Of a stretch of DNA of 64,000 nucleotides, positions 7,822-15,412 are shown one piece after another. The stretch covers positions 677,442-741,441 of the forward strand of contig NZ_JH109153.1 of assembly GCF_000190755.2 (NCBI RefSeq). The letters run 5' to 3'. The position numbers and the translations under genes were made by a program. The notes below the pieces were generated by a model that had not been told where the DNA came from, did no database searches, and saw only the letters and a program-made list of their open reading frames with translations. Source of the DNA: Methylobacter tundripaludum SV96. Its GTDB lineage: Bacteria; Pseudomonadota; Gammaproteobacteria; Methylococcales; Methylomonadaceae. The first letter of the stretch is position 1, and every line of letters starts with the position of its first letter.

Positions 7822-9981
7822 TTACTCGCTTATCAATGTTCGAAAGACATTTGACCAAGGCAATACCGGAGAACTGTATAAATGCCCCTGTCCTTCATCG
7901 CAACCTAAATCCATCAATCGGCGTTGCTGGGCTGTCGACTCAATCCCCATCGCAATAACCCGTAAATGCAAACCATGACCCAAGGCTATTACCGCACGGG
8001 CAATGTCTTCATCATTGGCGTTATTGAGTACATCAACGACAAATGAGCTATTAATTTTCAATTTTTTCACAGGAATACGTTTTAAGTTGTTAAACGAAAA
8101 ACAGCCCACGCCAAAATCATCAATCGTTAAATCTATTCCCAATGCAACCAACTGATTGAGCGCTTTTATGGTTTGTTCGGAATTATCCATAAAACCGTTA
8201 CCGGTAAGTTCCAGCTCAAGAGAAGACGGCTCAAGCCCGGTCGATCGTAATATCCGCTCAACCGTAGCAATAAAATCGGAGCGTAAAAACTGAATTGCAG
8301 ACACGTTGACGACCATTTTATTGACTTGCAAACCCTCATCCAGCCACCGCCTCATCTGCATACAGGCGTTTTGCAATACCCATTCGCCGAGCGCTACGAT
8401 AAACCCGCTTTCCTCGGCTATGTATATAAACTGCTTGGGTGACATCAATCCCAGCTCCGGATGCATCCAACGCACCAAGGACTCAACGCCTACCAATTTT
8501 CCGGTTTTAAGACAAACCTGCGGCTGGTAATACAAAATCAATTCATGTCGCTCTATGGACTGGCGTAACGCGTATTCCATCGACATTTTCTCAAACGCTT
8601 CCGTGGTTAACTCCAGGCTATAATACTGAAAGTTATTCCGCCCTTCTTTCTTGGCTCGATACATAGCCGCATCGGCATTCTTAATTAAAGTATCCGTATC
8701 ACGTCCATCCTGCGGAAACAGGCTTATACCCACACTGGTCGATATTTTTAAGCGGTATCCTTTGATATAAACGGGGGCGTTAAAGGTCTCGATCAGCTTT
8801 TGTGCGAGCTTGGCGGGATTTTTAGCATCGGGAATATTTTCCATAAACACCACAAACTCATCCCCGGCATAACGTGAGACAGTGTCTTCTTTTCTGACCA
8901 GGTTTTTTATGCGTTTTGCGACTTCCCTTAACAATCCATCGCCGACCGCATGACCGTAAGTATCATTAATGCCCTTAAAGCGATCAAGATCAAGAAACAA
9001 TACGGCAGCCTGCGAACCCTCCCGCAGTGCATTTTGCAAGGAATGATCAATACGATCCTTCAACAACAATCGGTTTGGCAACCGGGTCAATGGATCATGG
9101 TAGGCCAAAAAACCCAGATGATCCTGGGCTTTCTTAAAATGCGTTATATCCATAAACACATGGACATAGTGGGCTACCTCGCCGCTTGAATCCTTTACCT
9201 CGCTAACGGTAGTCCATGAGGGAAAATCCATAGTGTTTTTATGACGACGCCATACCTCGCCCTGCCAGCTGTTTACAGTCCCGGTAAGATTGCTTAATTC
9301 GTCGTCAATTTTTATGCTATTTTTCTTTGAGTGTAAAAAATGAGCGTTCTTCCCGTAAACCTCCTGCTGGGTAAAACCGGTTATTGTGGTAAACGCCTCG
9401 TTAACCGAAATTATTTTTTTGTCTTTGTCGGTAACGAATATGCCCTCCCCAATATTGTTAAAAATCACCGAAGCCATACTCAACTTGCCTTCGGACTGCT
9501 TTTGCAGGGTAATATCGGTCAATGTCATTAATACCTGATGAGGCTGACGCTCGCCTGCCCTGAATTCGGGCACTGAATTAACGACAACCCAGAAATAGTT
9601 TTGCCGCTCCGAATTAAACAGCCCCATGACCACACCTTCCACGGGTTTGCCCGTACGCAAAGCCAACATTGAAGGCTGTTGTTCCTCCGGAAAAACCGAA
9701 CCGTCTTCCTTGATCGCCTGAAAGCAAGAATCAACAAACTTACGTCCTATAATGACGTCGCGAGGAAGTCCAAGAAGATGCTCAGCGGCATGATTGACAG
9801 CCATCACAATACCCGTCGCATCCAGATAAATAACACTCTGGTCGATATTTTCAAATAAGCTGCGATATTTGGCCTCACTCACCCGCAAGGTATCGATGGC
9901 CAGACTGCGAGTCGTTAATTGAGGCATCATAAAAAAAAACGAAGTAAAGGCGCCAAAATCTTCCTTAAGTTTTTCGAACAT
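7822..9981 (-). CDS. PAS-PAS-GGDEF-EAL protein with degenerate EAL domain
   Basis: A 719-residue signalling protein for cyclic-di-GMP. Order: short N-terminus, PAS1 (about 34-150), PAS2 (about 165-280), GGDEF (about 290-450) and EAL (about 465-710). The GGDEF signature is AGDEF near residue 371, an accepted active variant, and the product-inhibition site RxxD (RKED) is present just before it. The EAL domain keeps E in VESLVRW, N in VNVSA, D in DDFG and the Lys in KKLKIN. It has lost the usual AEGVE glutamate (AMGIE) and the second Glu of ELTE (ELTG), and the DFGTGYSS loop reads DFGVGCFS. It is therefore most likely a diguanylate cyclase with an inactive, possibly c-di-GMP-binding EAL. Start chosen at the ATG following AAGGAG, 13 codons inside the longest frame. 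No transmembrane helix is visible. Confidence 0.88.
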   Translation of the reverse strand: MFEKLKEDFGAFTSFFFMMPQLTTRSLAIDTLRVSEAKYRSLFENIDQSVIYLDATGIVMAVNHAAEHLLGLPRDVIIGRKFVDSCFQAIKEDGSVFPEEQQPSMLALRTGKPVEGVVMGLFNSERQNYFWVVVNSVPEFRAGERQPHQVLMTLTDITLQKQSEGKLSMASVIFNNIGEGIFVTDKDKKIISVNEAFTTITGFTQQEVYGKNAHFLHSKKNSIKIDDELSNLTGTVNSWQGEVWRRHKNTMDFPSWTTVSEVKDSSGEVAHYVHVFMDITHFKKAQDHLGFLAYHDPLTRLPNRLLLKDRIDHSLQNALREGSQAAVLFLDLDRFKGINDTYGHAVGDGLLREVAKRIKNLVRKEDTVSRYAGDEFVVFMENIPDAKNPAKLAQKLIETFNAPVYIKGYRLKISTSVGISLFPQDGRDTDTLIKNADAAMYRAKKEGRNNFQYYSLELTTEAFEKMSMEYALRQSIERHELILYYQPQVCLKTGKLVGVESLVRWMHPELGLMSPKQFIYIAEESGFIVALGEWVLQNACMQMRRWLDEGLQVNKMVVNVSAIQFLRSDFIATVERILRSTGLEPSSLELELTGNGFMDNSEQTIKALNQLVALGIDLTIDDFGVGCFSFNNLKRIPVKKLKINSSFVVDVLNNANDEDIARAVIALGHGLHLRVIAMGIESTAQQRRLMDLGCDEGQGHLYSSPVLPWSNVFRTLISE

Positions 9982-10265
9982 TGCATTTCTACTCCTTTGG
10001 ATGACAAATCTATCCAGCATTTGATTGGGTAATTTCCAAGAATTAAGTAATTTTTTTAAAAAGTACTCAGGTAACCCTCAATAAAAAATATACCGTAGAA
10101 CCGTTCCAGGAGCCTGCGCTTAGCCAAAGGAAAAAGCTACCCCGACTAAAACCATCCGAAAACACACAGTGATTTATCACAAATACTACAGGCGGTCTGA
10201 GCCGCCGGCTATTCAGGCTTACTTTTTTTGCAAAAAGCAATCCACTTCGCAACCTTACTTACACT

Positions 10266-10457
10266 TCAACGAAAAAATCTGGGTTTCTTATCTTCTGCAT
10301 GGGCGTTTTTCTTTGATTTGGTTTTCACTTCTTTGTAATATTCAACCTCATCATTCATAAATTGCTTTTCCTTCAGCTCAATATCAGTGCCGGAAATTTT
10401 ATATTGCCAGTTTGTACCCAACTGTTGCATATCATCGTCTAAATTAGTCGTTGCCAT
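10266..10457 (-). CDS. Small charged hypothetical protein
   Basis: A 63-residue, highly charged protein (MATTNLDDDMQ at the start, KTKSKKNAHAEDKKPRFFR at the end). The ATG at 10457 follows a GGAG about 8 bases upstream; a longer frame from 10520 has no such signal. No known motif. It is about 285 bp upstream of the GGDEF-EAL gene on the same strand. Confidence 0.45.
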   Translation of the reverse strand: MATTNLDDDMQQLGTNWQYKISGTDIELKEKQFMNDEVEYYKEVKTKSKKNAHAEDKKPRFFR

Positions 10458-11020
10458 ATCACTCTCCGGACTTTCTAACATTGGACTCATAAGAATTAAC
10501 GAGAGCCCGGCCCCCCTCATAACGCTCCCGTTAGCTTAAAAACAGCCTAACGACGGTTACCAGGTGTGGATTAATAGGCACCTGCAGGCCACTCCATTAA
10601 TTTATGGCTAAATCTTATAGCAAAGAAAATAACTGCAAAATTCGTACGCATACCTAAGTAGTTTTGCTTATGTATTTCCACCCATTAATACCGTACATTA
10701 TTGATGAGTTTTTAAAAATAGACAGCTCATACTGGGACTTGTTGACGCTTAAAAAATATAAATTAAAAACAATTACTTATACCTATCCGCATGATTTATA
10801 AAACAGTTGATTTAGTTACCGTTGGCTACCGAATGCCAACAGATTCCAGTGTTTTTTTACAAGCCGTTTTGATTGATGAGAAAGCTGTCAAGCTAGCTTA
10901 CAAATTGGATTTTTTTGTCTAAAATGTAAGAATAGACTCACAAAACAAAAGACTAATTCCGTAAAACCTGACATATTACTGAAAAAACTTAACAAAATAA
11001 GATACTAATTCTGAAGGAGA
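10458..11020. other. AT-rich intergenic region
   Basis: About 560 bp between the divergent small gene and the sensor kinase operon. It is markedly AT-rich and probably holds the promoters of both directions. I cannot identify a specific promoter or operator with confidence, and no gene is supported here. Confidence 0.5.
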
Positions 11021-11086
11021 ATGGCGTGTTTATTCTTGGGAATCATCTTATTTAGCCAACCTGCAGAAACGGATACTGGTTTATGA
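11021..11086 (+). CDS. Possible 21-codon leader peptide overlapping the sensor kinase start
   Basis: A short frame (MACLFLGIILFSQ...) that ends in TGA sharing ATGA with the kinase start at 11083. AAGGAG lies at 11014-11019, one base before this ATG, which is closer than usual. The same signal is better spaced for a GTG at 11026 that opens only a 9-codon frame. The kinase ATG itself has no good ribosome-binding site, so re-initiation from this leader is plausible. Tentative. Confidence 0.3.
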   Translation: MACLFLGIILFSQPAETDTGL

Positions 11087-12990
11087 GCAAGTCACCTGAT
11101 GGGCATCTGAATACCGAGAGTCTTGACTACAAAGCAGAAGCTTTACTCGATAAGCATCGCGAAGCCATCCGCAAACGCGCGGAAATCATGCTCCAACACT
11201 CGGGGGCCGATATTGCCCGCATGTCTACTGACGACATTCAAAAACTGCTGTTTGAGTTTCAGGTTCATCAAATAGAACTGAAAATGCAGAACGAGGAATT
11301 AAACAGGGCACATCAGGAATTGGCTGCATCCCGCGATACCTACGCGCAACTTTATGATTCATCTCCTGTAGGTCACCTGACGTTAAATGACGCGGGGATC
11401 ATCCAGAAAGCCAATATGACGGCCGCAGCCTTGCTGGGTGATCCAAAAGAAGAGCTGATCAACAAGCGATTGGGGAAATTTATCCACCCTTCCGATCAGG
11501 ATAATTATTACTTGTTTATCCATCGCCTTTTAGCCCAAAAAACCGGCCAAGCCCTTAACGCCACAACCAAAGATGCAGAGGACTCGCCCACTCATCCAGA
11601 ATGCAAGTACTTTCAACTTTGCACGGATGCCTCGCAATCAGGCGATAAAAGCAAAATATTAACGTATATCGAATGCTACGCAAGAGTCGTTTACAACGAT
11701 AAAAACGCGTTACAAATATGCCTGACCATTAATAACATCACCGAGCGTAAGCAAGCGCAAGAAACCATCGCCTACCTTAATGAAAAACTGGAAGAAAAAG
11801 TTCGCAGACAGACCAGCGAACTGATTGTAAGTAATTTGAGCTTAATGAAAAAAGTTGAAGAACTCCGCCGCTCCAAACACCAACTACTGGAACGGGAAGC
11901 CAAACTCAATTCCATTTTTAATGCATCCGTAGAGGGCATTATCACGATTAACATGTCCAATATCATCGTATCCGCTAATGCCGCAGTGGAAACCATTTTC
12001 GGGTATAAACCGGAAGAGCTGATTGGTTGCAGCATTAACAAACTCATACCGTCATCGCCAAGAGAAATGAATGATTGCAGCGAGCCTCATTCAGTCAAAC
12101 ATATCGGTCAAATTCAGGAAGTTGAAGGCATTCACAAAAACGGCTTTGCGGTGCCTTTGGACCTGTCCATCGCGGAGTTTTCAGTCGACAATGCACACTA
12201 TTTCACTCATATTGTGCGTGATGTGAGTATACGCAAACACCGGGAACAGCAAGACAAGGAGCATCTGAACGAACTCGCCCATGTCACTCGCCTTGGGCTG
12301 ATGGGTGAAATGGCGTCAGGCATTGCCCATGAAGTCAATCAACCGCTGTCTGCGATTTCCAGCTATACGCAAGTCAGTTTAAACCTTATTAACGCTGAAA
12401 ATCCCGACCTGGTAAATCTCACAGAGGTGCTGTACAAAACCCAGCAGCAGGCGTTAAGAGCGGGCCGGATCATTCATCGCATGAGGGAGTTCGTCAAATC
12501 CCATGCAAAACATCGATCAACCGCCGAAATTAATAGCTTGATTCATGAGGCTGTCAGCCTGTGTATCGCCGACCTTAAACAAAACTGCATAAAGCTGACA
12601 TTTGAGCTGGAAAGCAATTTGCCGCCCATCTATGTCGACCATGTACAAATTGAGCAGGTCATCATCAACCTGCTCCGAAACAGTATTGACGCATTAAAAA
12701 CATTACCCGCAAAACAACAACGCCAATTAGCTATTCATAGCCGATTGACACTCAATAACAGCATACAGGTCCGGGTGAAGGACAACGGACCGGGACTCGA
12801 CACAGACCAACAACAAAGGATATTGACCCCTTTTTACACCACCAAAGCGGACGGCATGGGCATGGGACTATCCATCAGTCGCTCACTTATCGAAGCCCAT
12901 GAGGGTACGTTGCATTTCAATAGCCAATCTGGAAAAGGCACCACTTTTTATTTTATTCTACCCATACGGAGAAAATCTGATGAGCATTAA
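11083..12990 (+). CDS. PAS-domain sensor histidine kinase (FixL-like)
   Basis: A 635-residue soluble kinase. Order: N-terminal helical region (1-85) with coiled-coil potential, PAS1 starting near YAQLYDSSPVGHL (about 90-210), a coiled-coil linker with EKLEEKVRRQTSEL, PAS2 starting near LNSIFNASVEGI (about 275-385), HisKA with the phospho-acceptor His416 in GIAHEVNQPLSAI, and HATPase with N-box VIINLLRNSIDAL, G1 DNGPGLD and G2 GMGMGLS. The HisKA motif HEVNQPL is that of the FixL/DctB group. No transmembrane segment is present, so it should sense an internal signal; no heme-binding His pattern could be assigned by eye. It overlaps the response regulator gene by 11 nt. Confidence 0.9.
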   Translation: MSKSPDGHLNTESLDYKAEALLDKHREAIRKRAEIMLQHSGADIARMSTDDIQKLLFEFQVHQIELKMQNEELNRAHQELAASRDTYAQLYDSSPVGHLTLNDAGIIQKANMTAAALLGDPKEELINKRLGKFIHPSDQDNYYLFIHRLLAQKTGQALNATTKDAEDSPTHPECKYFQLCTDASQSGDKSKILTYIECYARVVYNDKNALQICLTINNITERKQAQETIAYLNEKLEEKVRRQTSELIVSNLSLMKKVEELRRSKHQLLEREAKLNSIFNASVEGIITINMSNIIVSANAAVETIFGYKPEELIGCSINKLIPSSPREMNDCSEPHSVKHIGQIQEVEGIHKNGFAVPLDLSIAEFSVDNAHYFTHIVRDVSIRKHREQQDKEHLNELAHVTRLGLMGEMASGIAHEVNQPLSAISSYTQVSLNLINAENPDLVNLTEVLYKTQQQALRAGRIIHRMREFVKSHAKHRSTAEINSLIHEAVSLCIADLKQNCIKLTFELESNLPPIYVDHVQIEQVIINLLRNSIDALKTLPAKQQRQLAIHSRLTLNNSIQVRVKDNGPGLDTDQQQRILTPFYTTKADGMGMGLSISRSLIEAHEGTLHFNSQSGKGTTFYFILPIRRKSDEH

Positions 12991-13630
12991 CAACTCAACA
13001 CCGCTCGTTTATTTAGTTGACGATGAATTCGCAATACGTGACTCACTGACTCTCTTGATTGAATCGACGGGACAGGCGGTCAAGAGTTTTGAATCCGCTG
13101 AGGCATTTTTGAATAACTATACGCCTGATCAGCCGGGATGCCTGCTCTTGGACGTTAGAATGCCGTTAATGACCGGCCACGAACTTCAGAGCGAATTATT
13201 GAACAGAGGGATAAATATTCCCATCATATTTATCAGCGGTCATGCCGATATTGCCGACTCGGCAAAAGCATTCCGATCCGGGGCTGTCGATTTTCTGGAA
13301 AAACCGTTTAATAACGAGGTGTTGCTGGAACGAATCAATGAAGCCATTAAAAAAGATATTACGTTCAGGGAAGAATTTGTCAAAAAACGCCGCATACAGG
13401 ACCGCATCGATCATTTAACAACAAGGGAAAAAGAAGTGCTGGGACTGATCGTCAAAAGTCACTCCAATAAGGAATCCGCAAAAATACTCAATATCAGCAA
13501 TCGCACCGTAGACGTACACAGGGCAAGCATCATGGAAAAAATGCAGGCTGAAAATGTCGCCGAACTGATAACGATGGTCATGTATTGTGAAGCGCCGAAC
13601 AGCAGTTCACTGGAAGAAAGGTTTCATTAA
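12980..13630 (+). CDS. FixJ-family response regulator (REC-LuxR HTH)
   Basis: A 216-residue regulator and cognate partner of the preceding kinase. The receiver domain begins VYLVDDEFAIRDSL, the phospho-acceptor is Asp58 in LLLDVRMP, and the conserved Ser/Lys positions are in FISGHAD and FLEKPF. The C-terminal LuxR/FixJ helix-turn-helix is LTTREKEVLGLI, then SNKESAKILNISNRTVDVHR. The start at 12980 has GGAG upstream and overlaps the kinase stop; the longer upstream frame is only read-through of the kinase region. Targets cannot be inferred from the window. Confidence 0.9.
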   Translation: MSINNSTPLVYLVDDEFAIRDSLTLLIESTGQAVKSFESAEAFLNNYTPDQPGCLLLDVRMPLMTGHELQSELLNRGINIPIIFISGHADIADSAKAFRSGAVDFLEKPFNNEVLLERINEAIKKDITFREEFVKKRRIQDRIDHLTTREKEVLGLIVKSHSNKESAKILNISNRTVDVHRASIMEKMQAENVAELITMVMYCEAPNSSSLEERFH

Positions 13631-13702
13631 TGATCTTATACCCCTGCCGGAAATTTTATATTTCCCACGGTTATCGATCAGGTATCCGGACTAATTCGCG
13701 CT

Positions 13703-13756
13703 AAGCCCCCATTCGACAAGCTCAGGAGAACCTGTCATGAGCTTGTCGAAGGGGCT
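13703..13756. terminator. Long hairpin between convergent genes (REP-like, possible bidirectional terminator)
   Basis: Perfect 13-bp arms TTCGACAAGCTCA (13712-13724) and its complement (13738-13750), extended by AGCCCC/GGGGCT. It sits between the convergent fixJ-like gene and the zinc-ribbon membrane protein gene, touching the latter's stop codon. There is no T-tract, so it may be a REP element that blocks or stabilises transcripts. Confidence 0.6.
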
Positions 13757-14508
13757 CAGCATGGACGATTTATGTCCTTATATCGTTTAACCAGCAAAAG
13801 TCCACCCCATAGCAACGACAGCACCATAATTACGGAACCGATCGCAAAGACCGCCTTAGCCAGGGAATGGTCGTATTGCAAAAGACCGGACTCGGTCAAA
13901 AGATACTGCCAATCGTGAAAACCATAGGGTGCCGAATGACCGAAATTACCGCCCAATAGCGGTAACTGCCCTGCTCGCGCATCGTTCATATACGGCGCAA
14001 TATCCAGAAAATTTTCGCCGACCCACCATAACGCGACCGATGCGCCGAACGGATCGCGAGTTTTGACCAATAACACGCCCGTGCAAATCGACGGCATTAA
14101 CAGCTGTCCCAGCGTTCCGCCTAATGAAGTAATAAATGTGCCGAACGGCCTGAAAATAATATGTCCCGCCTCATGAAAAGGCAGATTGACCAGATGCAAA
14201 AAAGAGTTTCCAACCGCATTGCTTTCGATAGATGGGCTTATAAGCTGCCAGCTCCAAATAACGAGACCCGCCAAAATAATCGCCCTGCCTATAAAATCAG
14301 CCAACGTGGTTTGTTGCGTCTCGTGAAACAGAAATTGCGTCAGCGGCTGGGCTTCATCGTCTTCATAAAGCGTCACAATGGGCGGCTGAACATCCTGTCG
14401 AGCCGACTGTTCAGGATGATATTTCAGATACTTCTCGAATACGATGCCGCAATGAGGACAAATTTCACTTTGTACATGCAGCTCATTCAGGCATTTAGGA
14501 CAGTTCAT
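13756..14508 (-). CDS. Zinc-ribbon, HEAGH-containing membrane protein (M50-like)
   Basis: A 250-residue protein with an N-terminal zinc ribbon (CPKC at 3-6, CPHC at 17-20), then hydrophobic helices at about 70-92, 100-150 (two close segments) and 215-240. The motif NLPFHEAGHIIF, near residue 110 and next to a hydrophobic helix, resembles the zinc site of site-2 (M50) proteases and related membrane HExxH proteins. The matching DG motif of M50 enzymes is not clear, so peptidase activity is unproven. It is convergent with the two-component operon and separated from it by the long hairpin. It may be a membrane peptidase or a metal-binding membrane protein of another kind. Confidence 0.65.
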   Translation of the reverse strand: MNCPKCLNELHVQSEICPHCGIVFEKYLKYHPEQSARQDVQPPIVTLYEDDEAQPLTQFLFHETQQTTLADFIGRAIILAGLVIWSWQLISPSIESNAVGNSFLHLVNLPFHEAGHIIFRPFGTFITSLGGTLGQLLMPSICTGVLLVKTRDPFGASVALWWVGENFLDIAPYMNDARAGQLPLLGGNFGHSAPYGFHDWQYLLTESGLLQYDHSLAKAVFAIGSVIMVLSLLWGGLLLVKRYKDINRPC

Positions 14509-14657
14509 GGATTCTTTGATACGTTAAGATTAAACAGATCATTCCGGTGTAATCGTTCGTGGCGAAAAAACGCCCTTAAGAGTTCCTGTGGTATATTTTA
14601 TCGGCGATTCGTTCAGCTTAAGATTTTAACCCCTTACACCCGTTTTCAGGAGATAAC

Positions 14658-15095
14658 ATGCCGAAACCCGTCACCCCTTTGTTGGCAGCCGATATTTTAA
14701 TCGAACTGATCGACCAACCCGACCGGCCGTTTGTGCTGATCGAACGCGCCTATCCGCCTTACGGCTGGGCAGTGCCGGGCGGTTTTGTCGATGTTGGCGA
14801 AACCGTTGAACATGCGGCGATTCGCGAAGCCAAGGAAGAAACCTGCCTGGATATTACCCTGACCGCTTTGCTGGGCATCTACTCCAATCCCGAACGCGAC
14901 TCCCGCAATCATACCGTCACCGCCGTCTATATTGCCGAGGCCACCGGCATGCCGCGGGCCGCGGATGATGCAAAAAATTTCGGCCTTTTTACCTTTGATA
15001 ATCTTCCCGCCGTGCTGGCATTCGACCATGCCCAGGTTGTGGAAGATTATAAAAATTACCGGATGACTGGAAAAGTTACGCCATTGCGGGTGTAA
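14658..15095 (+). CDS. Nudix hydrolase
   Basis: A 145-residue enzyme of the Nudix family, which hydrolyses nucleoside diphosphates linked to other groups. The Nudix box is GGFVDVGETVEHAA followed by IREAKEETCLDI, matching GX5EX7REUXEEXGU except for Cys at the usual Gly; all the metal-binding acidic residues are present. The ATG at 14658 has AGGAG about 7 bases upstream. The N-terminus (DILIELIDQPDRPFVLIERA) and the PPYGWAVPGG context are like ADP-ribose or NADH pyrophosphatase-type members. Exact substrate unknown. It stands alone and is divergent from the zinc-ribbon protein. Confidence 0.85.
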   Translation: MPKPVTPLLAADILIELIDQPDRPFVLIERAYPPYGWAVPGGFVDVGETVEHAAIREAKEETCLDITLTALLGIYSNPERDSRNHTVTAVYIAEATGMPRAADDAKNFGLFTFDNLPAVLAFDHAQVVEDYKNYRMTGKVTPLRV

Positions 15096-15112
15096 TAACT
15101 AAAAAAGCCTTT

Positions 15113-15402
15113 GTCCACGAAAAGCACGAAAAAGTCTTAAAAATTTCGGAGTTCAAAGCTCCCGCTCCTCGGCAACTGCTCCTGCGTTGCTCTACCTCCT
15201 GCATCCATGCAGTCGTGCTCACGCCCCTTACCTACATAATCCACAGGGATGTGGTGAATGCAGATATTGCAGGAGCAAATATCTGTCCATGTAGGCAAAG
15301 CTGGCTTTGAATGATTTACAAGTACAAGGCCAGCCTTGTACTCCAGTAATACACGAAGCTTATCTTGATCCATTTTTCGTGCCTTTCGTGCTTTTCGTGG
15401 AC
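15113..15402. repeat. 290-bp intergenic element bounded by 19-bp inverted repeats
   Basis: GTCCACGAAAAGCACGAAA at 15113-15131 and its exact complement at 15384-15402 bound the whole gap between the Nudix gene and gcvP. Inside is a perfect palindrome with 10-bp arms (AGTACAAGGC, 2-base loop, 15321-15342). Similar GTCCACGAAAA sequence appears again in the gcvP-gcvT gap near 18355. There is no supported gene; an 78-codon frame inside lacks a start signal. It could be a non-autonomous mobile element or an extended intergenic hairpin. Confidence 0.65.
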
Positions 15403-15412
15403 CGCGTTTAAA

